DNA of 64,000 bases. Origin: Apostichopus japonicus (lineage: Eukaryota; Echinodermata; Holothuroidea; Aspidochirotida; Stichopodidae). The notes below the pieces were generated by a model. That model made no database searches. It had not been told where the DNA came from and was given only the letters and a program-made list of their open reading frames with translations. Positions 36,001 to 51,000 of the stretch are shown piece by piece. The translations under genes were made by a program, and so were the position numbers. Location of the stretch: contig NC_092563.1 of the NCBI RefSeq assembly GCF_037975245.1, positions 608,001 to 672,000 of the forward strand, given 5' to 3'. Within the stretch, counting starts at the first letter, position 1, and every line of letters starts with the position of its first letter.

Positions 36001-39000
36001 GTTGGATTGAAAGATTGATTACCCTAATCCTTGCTTGGATTCAGAGAAGTCAAATTGGTTTCTGTCAAATCCGAGTGATTGATAATCAGATTCTGTGATC
36101 CAGGGGAATTGCCTGGGATTGGTTAATAAATTCATCAATTTTTTTATTATAATATAAATTAACAACATTATTTAGACAGTGCAGCTCTGCCCAGACACAA
36201 ATAACTCATTATCGAAGAAGGGGCTTTTTGGGGGGATTTTCACTGCATTGATCATTTGCATTGTGTATAATTTTCTTACTAGCAATTTCCCTACTGACTA
36301 CAAGTCTATACCAACATGTTAGCCATGAATAACACTGTTTTAGCATGCTCCACCATCACAGGGTCAATCCAATACTCACTTTCCTGTCCTCTGTTGAGTC
36401 TATGAACACCTTTGTATGTCTCTGGTGATACAGTAGAATAGAACAGTATTTTGTGCAGCAATATGAAAAGAATGACAAGAGTTGTCACAAAATTCTAATC
36501 AAAAAGAGAATGATAGGCTTGATAGAAGTTGCTGGAGCCTTAATCGCAGTGGATGCACATTAACCATTGATCAGGTCAGATGCATTCTGGGACATTCGTA
36601 AGTACTCTTCTCCAGCCATCGAAATGATGATATCTCTACCATGGAAAAAGAATCAAGAAATCGATTTCAGTTTGAAATTTGTTTCTCCGTCTGCATTTAA
36701 TTGATTAAAAAAGTCACGATCTGAATTAAACCGATGAGCTCTGCTACTTTTAATATTCTCCAGGAGTGTCATGTTGCAGCGGCTGATTGAGCTTCTCTAC
36801 TCATTAATGTTCATAAGATCATATCATTGTTACTGTTTACATGCTTACCTATCTCCTCACAACATTAGGACTCTTGCTGTTCCTTAGATCTAGAGTGACC
36901 TCTCTATTCCCTGCACACTTTAAGCAACCAGTCACTACCAGTTAGTGACCTCCCACCCCCCCCTCCCCTTTTCTTCTCATTCTGACATCCAATGTGTCTG
37001 AGTTTGATTTTGTCACATATGATGATATGTGATACATGTTACATTCGTATCAAATCCACTCATCTGGTTTCCATTTACAGTCTTCTCCTGACATTCTGTT
37101 AGCCCCAAAACTTGCTGTTAGTTTGATAATTACCAGTTTTTGACATTGCAGGAAAATGTTTATCCAGTATATATCACATCGCAAAATGCTGTGCAGAATG
37201 TTCAAATTGCCATATACAGTAGGTGGAAAGCTGTAAATAGCAGTTTTTTACAAAAATTTCAACAACAAAAAAAGTCTTGAAGGATGCTACACAACAGTTT
37301 AACACTTAATTATAGCCTACAAATCTCTCAGCCAGTTCTGTATTTAATCACTCTTCTGTGCTAAAAGGTTACTAGTTCACAATCTAGGGACACTAAAGTA
37401 AAGGTATCATAGAATCACTCTTCTGTGCTAAAAGGTTACTACTTCACAATCTAGGCACACTAAAGTAAAGGTATCATAGAATCACTCTTTTGTGCTAAAT
37501 GGTTACTAGTTCACAATCTAGGCACACTAAAGTAAAGGTATCATAGAATCACTCTTTTGTGCTAAATGGTTACTAGTTCACAATCTAGGCACACTAAAGT
37601 AAAGGTATCATAGAATCACTCTTCTGTGCTAAATGGTTACTAGTACACAATCTAGGCACACTAAAGTAAAGGTACCATAGAATCACTCTTCTGTGCTAAA
37701 AGGTTACTAGTTCACAATCTAGGCACACTAAAGTAAAGGTACCATAGAATCACTCTTCTGTGCTAAATGGTTACTAGTACACAATCTAGGCACACTAAAG
37801 TAAAGGTACCATAGAATCACTCTTCTGTGCTAAAAGGTTACTAGTTCACAATCTAGGCACACTAAAGTAAAGGTATCATAGAATCACTCTTCTGTGCTAA
37901 ATGGTTACTAGTTCACAATCTAGGCACACTAAAGTAAAGGTATCATAGAATCACTCTTCTGTGCTAAATGGTTACTAGTTCACAATCTAGGCACACTAAA
38001 GTAAAGGTATCATAGAATCACTCTTTTGTGCTAAATGGTTACTAGTTCACAATCTAGGCACACTAAAGTAAAGGTATCATAGAATCACTCTTCTGTGCTA
38101 AATGGTTACTAGTACACAATCTAGGCACACTAAAGTAAAGGTACCATAGAATCACTCTTCTGTGCTAAAAGGTTACTAGTTCACAATCTAGGCACACTAA
38201 AGTAAAGGTATCATAGAATCACTCTTCTGTGCTAAATGGTTACTAGTTCACAATCTAGGCACACTAAAGTAAAGGTACCATAGAATCACTCTTCTGTGCT
38301 AAAAGGTTACTAGTTCACAATCTAGGCACACTAAAGTAAAGGTACCATAGAATCACTCTTCTGTGCTAAATGGTTACTAGTACACAATCTAGGCACACTA
38401 AAGTAAAGGTACCATAGAATCACTCTTCTGTGCTAAATGGTTACTAGTACACAATCTAGGCACACTAAAGTAAAGGTACCATAGAATCACTCTTCTGTGC
38501 TAAATGGTTACTAGTACACAATCTAGGCACACTAAAGTAAAGGTATCATAGAATCACTCTTCTGTGCTAAATGGTTACTAGTACACAATCTAGGCACACT
38601 AAAGTAAAGGTACCATAGAATCACTCTTCTGTGCTTAATGGTTACTAGTTCACAATCTAGGCACACTAATGTAAAGGTACCATAGAATCACTCTTCTGTG
38701 CTTAATGGTTACTAGTTCACAATCTAGGCACACTAATGTAAAGGTACCATAGAATCACTCTTCTGTGCTTAATGGTTACTAGTACACAATCTAGGCACAC
38801 TAAAGTAAAGGTACCATAGAATCACTCTTCTGTGCTAAATGGTTACTAGTACACAATCTAGGCACACTAAAGTAAAGGTACCATAGAATCACTCTTCTGT
38901 GCTTAATGGTTACTAGTTCACAATCTAGGCACACTAAAGTAAAGGTACCATAGAATCACTCTTCTGTGCTAAATGGTTACTAGTACACAATCTAGGCACA

Positions 39001-42000
39001 CTAATGTAAAGGTACCATAGAATCACTCTTCTGTGCTTAATGGTTACTAGTACACAATCTAGGCACACTAAAGTAAAGGTACCATAGAATCACTCTTCTG
39101 TGCTTAATGGTTACTAGTACACAATCTAGGCACACTAAAGTAAAGGTACCATAGAATCACTCTTCTGTGCTAAAAGGTTACTAGTACACAATCTAGGCAC
39201 ACTAATGTAAAGGTACCATAGAATCACTCTTCTGTGCTAAATGGTTACTAGTACACAATCTAGGCACACTAATGTAAAGGTACCATAGAATCACTCTTCT
39301 GTGCTTAATGGTTACTAGTACACAATCTAGGCACACTTAAGTAAAGGTATCATAGAATCACTCTTCTGTGCTAAATGGTTACTAGTACACAATCTAGGCA
39401 CACTAAAGTAAAGGTATCATAGAATCACTCTTCTGTGCTAAATGGTTACTAGTTCACAATCTAGGCACACTAAAGTAAAGGTACCATAGAATCACTCTTC
39501 TGTGCTTAAAGGTTACTAGTTCACAATCTAGGCACACTAAAGTAAAGGTACCATAGAATCACTCTTCTGTGCTAAATGGTTACTAGTACACAATCTAGGC
39601 ACACTAAAGTAAAGGTACCATAGAATCACTCTTCTGTGCTAAATGGTTACTAGTACACAATCTAGGCACACTAAAGTAAAGGTACCATAGAATCACTCTT
39701 CTGTGCTTAATGGTTACTAGTTCACAATCTAGGCACACTAAATTAAAGGTATCATAGAATCACTCTTCTGTGCTAAAAGGTTACTAGTTCACAATCTAGG
39801 CACACTTAAGTAAAGGTACCATAGAATCACTCTTCTGTGCTAAAAGGTTACTAGTTCACAATCTAGGCACACTAAAGTAAAGGTATCATAGAATCACTCT
39901 TCTGTGCTAAAAGGTTACTAGTTCACAATCTAGGCACACTAAAGTAAAGGTACCATAGAATCACTCTTCTGTGCTAAAAGGTTACTAGTTCACAATCTAG
40001 GCATACTAAAGTAAAGGCATCATAGAATCACTCTTCTGTGCTTAAAGGTTACTACTTTATAATCTAAGCACACTAAAGTAAAGGTACCATAGAACGGAGA
40101 CAGGTGAGCGTCTTGCACTTAAATATTTAAATAACATGAGATTTATGGTAGTGATATGTAGCCTGTAGTAGGCTAAGCCTTGACCCAGCTGTTGTGAAAT
40201 AGTTGCAGGTCAAGGCTTACAGTCTTGATACATGGTACTGTACAGTACTTGGACTTTCTCAAGACACAGCATTAACCAAGGATTGTGATACTGGTAAATG
40301 AAGCAGCCAGTTTGGTTCTTTCTGACTTTTCTACCATCTTTGTACGCATATTCCCCATCTTCCTTCTCATCTACCAACGTATTAACCTACTCCTGATTTT
40401 GTAATCTTCCCAAACTTGTTCCAGTCATTTGACTTTTGAAATTTAGTGAATTGTGTCATGACTCGCTGCAATCCTGATAACAGTGATCTAGTGACCTGAG
40501 CGAATCCTATGGAAAGCCGAATATGACTTTAATATCAAACTGTAGGCAAAAGTGATTCAAATGCAACTAGCAATTGATCAACAGTGGGTTTTCGTTTGTG
40601 GCCTCCTCCAACAAATACTAAAACATATTAGGCCTGTCTTTATATCGACTACAATTCCTGTTAAACTTGAGCTGGTCTTTTATTTCTGAGTGAACTGACC
40701 TCAGTTGCTGTATTTGTTAGTTTGTTTACAGTCCAGAAGAAGTCTTTTTATACAAGTATGCTACATTTCAATTTTGCAGAATCTGACCTGCTTTGGGGTT
40801 TCCTGGTACCTTAAGTAAGTTTAATCAACCCGAGCATGTGATAAGATCCATTTATTAAAAAGACAAGAAAATCAATTTTATATTGTGAGGCCAAGCTAGC
40901 CTGAACAGGAAAACAGTCGCTAGTGACATTTGAATGACCCGTAATTATCATGCCTATGGCTGCCGTTGTGAGGAGTGACTTCTTCATAATAAAGACAGGC
41001 TGAACTGGCAATCCAAAACTTGCTGTTTGGGAAAGATGACACTGATTTTTCCCTCAGAGTTTATAACACAGCAATCAAGCTTGTAAATATATTCAAAATT
41101 TAGTATGACTCTCTAAGGGCAAATTTTTAAGGATGTTTTTTTTTTGTCACTTGAACATGAAGGCATCAAGTTTGGTTGTACCAAAATAACAAAAAATGAT
41201 CAATTATATGTTCACTGAGCAGTAGATAAGTTGTGTAGATTTGGTTAATAGTACACCAGCTGTATATCTGACTAGTAACCATCTAACTGACTACAGTAGT
41301 TGCCGTATTACCAACTAGTCGCCATCTAACTGACTGGTCACCATATAACTGACTAGTCACCATCTAACTGACTAGTCACCATCTAACTGACTAGTTGTCG
41401 TATTACTGACTAGTAGCCATCTAACTGACTAGTCATATTACTGACTAGTCACCATCTGACTGACTAGTTGTCATATTACTGACTAGTCGCCATCTAACTG
41501 ACTAGTAGCCATCTAACTGACTAGTAGCCATCTAACTGATTAGTCGCCATCTAACTGACTAGTAGCCATCTAACTGACTAGTCACCATCTAACTGACTAG
41601 TTGTCATATTACTGACTAGTCGCCATCTAACTGACTAGTAGCCATCTAACTGACTAGTAGCCATCTAACTGACTAGTAGCCATCTAACTGACTAGTCACC
41701 ATCTAACTGACTAGTTGTCATATTACTGACTATTCACCATCTAACTGACTAGTCGCCATCTAACTGACTAGTTGTCGTATTACTGACTAGTCACCATCTA
41801 ACTGACTAGTTGTCGTATTACTGACTATTCACCATCTAACTGACTAGTCACCATCTAACTGACTAGTCACCATCTAACTGACTAGTCACCATCTAACTGA
41901 CTAGTCACCATCTAACTGACTAGTCACCATCTAACTGACTAGTCACCATCTAACTGACTAGTCACCATCTAACTGACTAGTAGCCGTCTAACTGACTAGT

Positions 42001-45000
42001 TGTCGTATTACTGACTAGTCGCCATCTAACTGACTAGTCGCCATCTAACTGACTAGTTGTCGTATTACTGACTAGTCGCCATCTAACTGACTAGTCGCCA
42101 TCTAACTGACTAGTCACCATCTAACTGACTAGTCGTCGTATTACTGACTAGTCGCCATCTAACTGACTAGTTGTCGTATTACTGACTAGTCGCCATCTAA
42201 CTGACTAGTTGTCATATTACTGACTAGTCACATCTAACTGACTAGTAGCGATCTAACTGACTAGTCACCATATAACTGACTAGTCACATCTAACTGACTA
42301 GTAGCCATCTAACTGACTAGTCGCCATCTAACTGACTACGTAGTCGCAATATAACTGACTACGTAGTCGCCATATAACTGACTAGTTATGTGTATAACTG
42401 ACTAGTCGCCGCCTAACTGAATAGTCGCCGCCTAACTGAATAGTCTCGGTATAACTGACAAATCGCTGTATAACTGACTAGTCACTATATCTTACTAATA
42501 GCTGTCTGACTAGTTGTCGTGTAACTGACTAGTCATGTGTAATTTTCAAGCAATTATGAAGTCCTTCCAATTTAATATTTCTAAGGCTAATGGAAGTTCA
42601 TTTTCCTTCTTGATTATTTCATAGTTTGTAGAACCTTGATAAGTAGTCTAGTGTGTGAGTATGGACGACACATGACACCACAAGAAATTTGTTTGGTTGG
42701 TAAATGGGAAAGTTATATGTTGAATGTAGACAGGAAGCATTGTTGTTTGTAGTATCAACAATTTTCCAACCCTTAAAGTTTTGTTGTTTGGAATAGTTAT
42801 TGTTTGTCAACCAGGTCAGAAAAGTTGTAGAAATCATTGACTGTAAATAAGTAATTAAAATCAACAGTTTTTAAAGCAAGTTTCCAGGAATTGAAAAGAA
42901 AAACTGTTTCAATAAATTAAAACAAATTTGTTCAAGGAAGGTGTTTCTGTAGCATCCTGCAGCCGCACAAGCGTTGTCTCTGCCAATGTTTTCCATCTCA
43001 ACTCCGTGTCACCTCCACATAGTGTGCTGGACTGTTACATACTGTAGGTTTAAAAGAAGTATGGTAATTGGGCTGTTGTCTTGGAAATAACTAGCTTTTC
43101 TCAAGTTGGAGCCCGCACAAAAACCCTGAACCAGCCTCTCCAGTCCACTCCAGTAGAGTTCTGTGACCACAGGCTATTTGAGAGCCTGCAGTTTAGTATA
43201 CTGTTATACTTGAACCGTAACTAATCTAACAGAGAAGCTGTTTGCTCGCATTTAGTACAGTGTTCCCTCTACAGAGGTTTCAAGTATGTAATGGAAGTCG
43301 CTTGCAAAGTTGACTTCTCTCTATAAAATCTGCTCGGTGTTAAAGCTGCGTGGAGTATTTTTGTTTACTGATCGCGATTGAATTTCAGACTTGTTCCAAA
43401 TTAAAATCAAAGAGACAGAGGCAGAATTGATGGTTTGCCAAATTGCGTGAATATTAATAAGGATAATTGCAAGATATGTTCATGACTTGAAGTGGCAATG
43501 TACAGTAGTGGCCATGTTTTACTATTTAAAGCACTTTTTCTGAAGATTCTGATCCAAGTCCTTCCCAGATATTGAGTACCAAGTTCCTAACTTAGAGAGC
43601 ACAGAGCAACATTTGTAAACAGATTTCTAGGTGGCTATAAAACGCTTGCTGGTTTAATATAGCTAAAATTATTCCCTGGAAGTGCCTCCAGTTGTAACAG
43701 TGTACACATGTTAATCTCAGTCACTGTTAAATTGGAATCTGGCATCTTGCGCTACCATTAGATATTTAACCGTCGTCTCTAAATTCACTCTTCCTGTACA
43801 TAATTGCATTTCTTATCACCTCTGTATATCATCTGCATGGTAAGCTGTGGTTATTGTGTCATTTACATACTTTTACATTGATAAGTAGTGATACTGACTG
43901 CGCTATGCGGGCTAATAAATTTGTTGCCTTCCTTTCATATACCATGTGTGAAATCACTGAAGATTATTCGATTAATGCAGCTCATATGGCTAGGCTGTTT
44001 TACAGTGATGTAGTTATTTCTACTGCAGCTTATTTAAAAAGACGTTTTTCCTTGTGGTCCTCTCAACAAAACAAAGTTATTGGATTATTCATGACAGACA
44101 CAGATAGCTGGCATTTCATACAGTGTTTGATTGTCTAGTTAGTGTCAAAAAGATATCATAGACACTATCCTGTCTGTCATACAGTGTTTGATTGTCTAGT
44201 TATTGTCAAGAAGATATCATAGACACTATCCTGTTTGTCATACAGTGTTTGATTATCTAGTTAGTGTAGTGTCAAGAAGATATCATAGACACTATCCTGT
44301 CTGTCATACAGTGTTTGATTGTCTAGTTAGTGTCCAGAAGATATCATAGACACTATCCTGTCAGTCATACAGTGTTTGATTGTCTAGTTATTGTCAAGAA
44401 GATATCATAGACACTATCCTGTCTGTCATACAGGGTACAGTGTTTGATTGTCTAGTTAGTGTCAAGAAGATATCATAGACACTATCCTGTCTGTCATACA
44501 GTGTTTGATTGTCTAGGTAGTGTCCAGAAGATATCATAGGCACTATCCTGTCTATCATACAGTGTTTGATTGTCTAGGTAGTGTCCAGAAGATATCATAG
44601 ACACTATCCTGTCTGTCATACAGTATTTGATTGTCTACTTAGAGTCAAGAAGATATCATAGACACTATCCTGTCTGTCATACAATGTTTGATTGTCTAGT
44701 TAGTGTCAAGAAGATATCATAGACACTATCCTGTCTGTCATACAGTGTTTGATTGTCTAGTTAGTGTCAAGAATAGACACTATCCTGTTTGTCATACAGT
44801 GTTTGATTGTCTAGTTAGTGTAGTGTCAAGAAGATATCATAGACACTATCCTGTCTGTCATATAGTGTTTGATAGTTAGTGTCAAGAAGATATCATAGAC
44901 ACTATCCTGTTTGTCATACAGTGTTTGATTGTCTAGTTATTGTCAAGAAGATATCATAGACACTATCCTGTCTGTCATACAGTGTTTGATTGTCTAGTTA

Positions 45001-48000
45001 GTGTCAAGAAGATATCATAGACACTATCCTGTCTGTCATACAGTGTTTGATTGTCTAGTTAGTGTCAAGAATAGACACTATCCTGTCAGTCATACAGTGT
45101 TTGATTGTCTAGTTAGTGTCAAGAAGATATCATAGACACTATCCTGTCTGTCATACAGTGTTTGATTGTCTAGTTATTGTCAAGAAGATATCATAGACAC
45201 TATCCTGTTTGTCATACAGTGTTTGATTATCTAGTTAGTGTAGTGTCAAGAAGATATCATAGACACTATCCTGTCTGTCATATAGTGTTTGATAGTTAGT
45301 GTCAAGAAGATATCATAGACACTATCCTGTTTGTCATACAGAGTTTGATTGTCTAGTTAGTGTAGTGTCAAGAAGATATCATAGACACTATCCTGTCTGT
45401 CATACAGAGTTTGAATGTCTAGTTAGTGTCAAGAAGATATCATAGACACTATCCTGTCAGTCATACAGTGTTTGATTGTCTAGTTATTGTCAAGAAGATA
45501 TCATAGACACTATCCTGTCAGTCATACAGAGTTTGATTGTCTAGTTAGTGTCAAGAAGATATCATAGACACCTGTCTGTCATACAGTGTTTGATTGTCTA
45601 GTTAGAGTCAAGAAGATATCATAGACACTATCCTGTTATTAAATTGAAAAATAGATTGTGTATCAAGCCTTTATATGGTAGGTGCTGCTGTTTCCACTGC
45701 TAGGTCAGGGGAGGGTGGGGCGGGGTAACTAGTATCGGTAATGAGCATCCATGTTGTAAACTTGCCTTTTCAGTTGCACACCTTACTCCACCCTAAATGG
45801 ACACCTGTAACAATGTGTGTGTCCTTCTTTGTCCCCCTCTGTGAAGCCCCTGATTGTATTTACCACTGTGTCCATACAGATCAAACACCTACTGTACCAC
45901 TGTCAGTTTTAATTGCTGCCCCTGGAGTAGATTACATACATCCAAACTTGCATCTGTATCTTTTCCTTCCTTTCGATCCAGCATTTTTACTTGCAGCCAC
46001 GATGTTGTTGAATTGTGGGATGTTTGATGAAAGTGGCCATGAAATTTTTCAAAGGGCTTTAAAACAATATAATATTTGATTTAGTTTATTATTTTGTTTG
46101 TCTTCCTAGCTACTTCAGATTGGTTTCATTGACTCTCTTTATTTTAACCCTCTCTCTTTGTTTATTTTAGGTTGATTTCGTCTCCACAGAATGGGGAAAT
46201 GTCCTAGTGGCTGTTCAGGGTGAGAAAACCAAGCCTGCCATCGTAACCTTCCACGATATTGGATTGAATCGTAAGTCCTCACTCTGTTATTTAATTTCCT
46301 CTTGTTTGCTCTGGAATTTGTCAAGTGTCAATGTCTTGTCAAACATTTTTCACAGGTTATTACAATTGGAACGTTTTTCTTTCTTTCTTTCATGCAGCAA
46401 CAGTTTTAATTTATCCAGTGACTACACATACTGTTTATGTTGTGGCAGATGCACAGACTAGCCATAGTGTTAAATTACTTAATAGCATCCTCCCTTACAT
46501 TCACCTGCCTCCTCACATACTCAGCACTCTCTTTCTCTCTACGGTGCATCTAGATTGAACTGGTTATCTTTTTAGCACAGAATACCCTTAGCTATCGGTC
46601 ACTTTTGTTGGATGAAACTCTCTTCATTCTATCAACCCAACGAGCCTAAAGAATATCTTTTATTTATTTATTTCTTTGTGTGTTTTCTTTTTGAATCTGC
46701 CTGGTAGTCATGGAGATGTCTCTTGGTGTATCTGTTCAGTATTGATTGTGTTAGCAATGTAGGGGGCGGGGGGGGGAGGACACTAGATGGGAGAGGGGTG
46801 CCACTAAGATGAATTAGGTAGTGTATTATGATAGGAAAATTTTTTGTAGTGTCTGCTTCCTGTCTTGCCATTTATCACATTGGTAAAGCATTTTCAGACA
46901 GTGAAATCATCAATTTTAAATCATAATATTCATATTTTTTCATGAATTTTTTCCAAATTGAAGGTTTTACAGTATCATTTTGTTTAGGTTATTCAAGTCA
47001 GAGTGCCAAGCATAAATGCAATATTGATTATATATGCTACAGCCATGTTTGCAGCAATCGTGATAAGGACACCTCTCCTTCACTTTCTTCCTTTTGATCT
47101 GTCTTTTTTGTTGTTGTTTGGAAATGTCGCTTAGATATTGATCATGTTCTCTTCAAATTTATGAGCTTTAGCACAATCAAATGGATTGCATGAAGCCTAA
47201 GCTACAATGGTTTACTTCCTTCTTGGAGACAGATAGATCATGTCAGAGAGGTGGAGAGAGAAAGAGAATTGTTTATAACAACATAATATATAACAGAGTC
47301 TATCAAGTAAATGTTTTTACGTTACTGTGCATGGGCTCAGAAAAGTGAGAAAATCAATATGAACCAGATTGTAAACTATGTTCTTCATTAAATTTTCACC
47401 ATTAATTTTGAATTGTATCCATTAAATATGGATTTGTTGGCAATTTAGCTACTTGAAGAAACAAGAATAAATTTTGACAACAGCCATTAGCAGTGAACAA
47501 ATCTTTATCTCAAAGGATAAAGATAAACAAGGTGATAATGTTTCATAGTTAGGTGATGGAAATATTAAGTAGTGATCTAAATGAGTCAGAAGTCTGCGAG
47601 CAGATCAATTCTTACAAGTTCTTTCCCCTGTGGAGTTGGAAAAGTTTGTGTATCCTCGTCAACTATAGCAATTTTTGGGGTAGGGGGATGAGAGGAAGAG
47701 GAAGTGGAGGTGAAATTGCCCACTTTCCTATCCACCTGAGTTGACAAATGTGCTGAAGATCTAATAATATGTGCAGTCCTCTCAATGATGTGCATATTTA
47801 TATATTGGTTTGTTCATGCATCCTTTGAAGATGCTCTTGAGAGTATAACAAGCTGCATCAACCCATACAACCCATGTTTGTTTATAGTTTATGATGACAA
47901 TATGACTGAACTCATCAGTGATATGAACAAACTCTGTTTAAGGCAGACAATATTGATGTTCTCACTAATTATGTTTTAACCTCATCTCTCTGTAATGATT

Positions 48001-51000
48001 GATTGTTACAATCACATGGAGGCGGAGGAGGGGGTGGGGTGGGGGTTGAAGGACAATTGGTAGAATGCAACATTAATCTATTCTCCATTGTGCTATACCA
48101 TTGACATACATTAAAGGCTTCTTTTTCCATATATAAATAACTTTAAATAGTCTGTTTTTTTTTTTGGTTTTTCCTCCAATTTACATAATATATTCTGGTT
48201 TATGTCTAAGATCCTGCTTATTGTCTCAGTTCTTAATGACAGTGACTGATAGATTAATTAATAGTCTATGTCTCAATCCATTACTGAAAATGCAGAGCGA
48301 TGATGGAATTTTTCAATTTCCCAAAATGTGCCCCTTGGTACCAAGAGAAGAAGGTTTTCTTGATAATTATTTCTTGCAAATAGTTATTTGTAAATTATGA
48401 TCACTAGTGCAGAACAAGAAAGTGTTGACATGTGTAGCCTGGCTAAGTACTAGCTGTATCATCTAATGTTATTTGACTGATATATTAAGCTGGTCATGTG
48501 ACATACTGTGGCACTGGTGTCAATGACATCAACAAGATGTCATTTATTAAAGTCAAACGTTCTGTTTTGAGATATAATGTAGGTGCCAATTTCAAGGATA
48601 CCTTGTGTGGTAGGCTATGTTTTGTCCCATATACTGTATGACTGGTCACAGCAAAGGTTTTGTCTGCACAAAGAGAGACACTTTGTAAGGATATTTGTTT
48701 TGTTCCATATATGAGAGGGGGAGGGAGGGGATAGGTAGGATTGGAAGGGAAGGGAAGAGTGAGGAAAACGGTGAGAGAATTTGTGATGGCAGAGTAGCTG
48801 TCCATGCCCCTACCACTTGCTCTAACGTCCTTAAAATCAGTAGTTACCGATGGCAACAGCTCAAGTCTGTGCCCTTCTAGTCATTCCATAGGCTGACAGC
48901 TAAACATTGTACAGTACTGTTATACTATTTGGGAAATGTTTCGAAAAATTTCTTAGAACTACTGTGAAAACAGTAACAAACTGTGATAATTCGGTTAGAG
49001 AGAGTTTTATAAAACCCCACAATTTCTTTGTTCTAATGAGGAGTAACACATACTTACAGGTGTTCAATATGAAAATATAGTTGGAAACTTATGATACAGT
49101 GATGTATTTCTTGTTTTATCCACAGATGTGACTTGCTTCCAGAGTTTCTTTAACTACGCTGACATGCAGCCAATTCTCAAACACTTCTGCGTCTATCATA
49201 TCAACGCCATCGGACAAGAGCAAGGTGCTCCTCAGCTACCTGACGGGTAAGGAATCACTTCAAAACCAAAAATAGTGTTGTTTTAAGCCTGACTGAAATT
49301 GAAAGTGTTAAGTTAGGTCTGTGTAAGCGTGGCAGCAGTTAGTATACTTGCAGGCCTAAAGGTAGACTTGCAAATGATATTACAATCCAGCAATTCACAG
49401 AAAGGATACACCACATGTGCAAATGATGCAGCAGTGTTTCTGTTGGGTTTTACCATAGATGTGACTTGCTTCCAGCCTAAATCATGTCTTATTAGACATG
49501 ATTTAAGCTGTTACCATGACGATGCTCCCAAAGCAGTGTGTTTGTATTGTTAACAACTCCAATAACTTAAAGGGATAATAAAGAGGTTCATCCTTACACA
49601 GCAAAATGATGTCTAAATGCATTCAGCAGGTAAACTGACTGGTCAGACACGAATGTGACACAGATTAATGAATGTGACACAGATTAATGAATGTGACACA
49701 GATCCATAAATTTGACACAGATCTAAAGATGAACATGGCAGATGTAAAAAAAATTCTGCACATAAGTTTGTGCAAGATATGAATGACTAGATGCTTTATT
49801 ATAAGAAGAGTAATGTGCACGGAATGGTTTTGATTTTTGAAAATATCTCTTGTGTCTCTTGTTTGTGAGATGCATTTGCCCCAGAGTATTTGCTTTGACT
49901 TTGGCCTGTCAATCCTGATGTATTAAAAATGTAAATTGAGACAAACATTTGGCTTTTTTATCCAGTATATTGTAGTTTGTAATATAATATTCTCCTTAAA
50001 ATGTGAACTATCTGCCTACTCAGTTGCAACAGGGAACAGAGTTTTTAGGCGAGAATTTATGGACGAATTGAAAGTCTTCCCCTCATTGAAAGCTTGTTAA
50101 ACATTAATTCACATAGTGCCTTTTGTGGTATTGATTGCAGCCGGCTGGTTTTGTACAGTAGATGTTATTACTATGCAGGAGCCAGCTAATTCATGTATGC
50201 AAGAATCACTTTGCATCGATGCGAACATTACTTCCCGTCGTTGTCGTCAAAAAAAGTGGGCACCTCTGAGCAAGAGGTTAATGTAAAATGCGAACCACTA
50301 AAAGGCTTCTGGCAATGTTAAATGGAAGGTATTACTAATACACTATGGAGTCATATTAAAGCAGAACAACCCTTAAAATATAGTCAGTGATCCTGTCTTG
50401 GTGACTTTGTGACTCAGTTTTCTTTATGGAGCCTCTTTGATGGAAAAGATCTAAGACTTTTGTCGACGAGGATCCTTGTTAGTTAATTCAAGAATACATT
50501 AATTGAATCAGAATTCCTCCAGGAATGATGTTCGAAGAAAGAAGGAAGAAAAAAAAGCAGAAACTAATTGTGTGAGAATGTTTGAGGAATGTAATTTGGA
50601 CGGTTTTTATAAGTGGTTTGTTTCATTTGGACCAAAAGACCCACGAGAGAAGGTCAAATACGACAAGGGAATTTATTATGAGATGGGAGTTTGAAGTGAA
50701 ATTGAGGATTTACCTGTCATTAGAATTGGCAACGAAACTGCGTTTTGGGGACCAATTCTCTCTGGCCACAAGTTTGGCAACCTGTTAAGAATTAGAATAT
50801 TTTAAAGAACTTTTAATTAGTATTTGCAAACTCCATCACCCGTTTTGGGAAATAATTATAAACATTGTAAATACATACAGAAAACATTGTGAAAGAAATT
50901 CCAAAATGTTGTATCTCTAAAATGGAATAAGAGATACTTCCTAGCACTGTGAGTAAGCTGTTCATGACTAGAATCTATCTCCACCACACAGGCCAATATG

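Noticed and set aside
37346-40092. Regular repeat array resembling a CRISPR at first sight
   Set aside because: Units are head-to-tail 67-bp tandem copies without unique spacers, in an animal gene intron.
44118-45636. Hairpin array as a microRNA cluster
   Set aside because: Stems of only seven base pairs are far too short for microRNA precursors.
45741-46079. 112-codon open frame before NDRG exon 2
   Set aside because: No family similarity; the following real exon has its own acceptor at 46170 and the phases do not require it.
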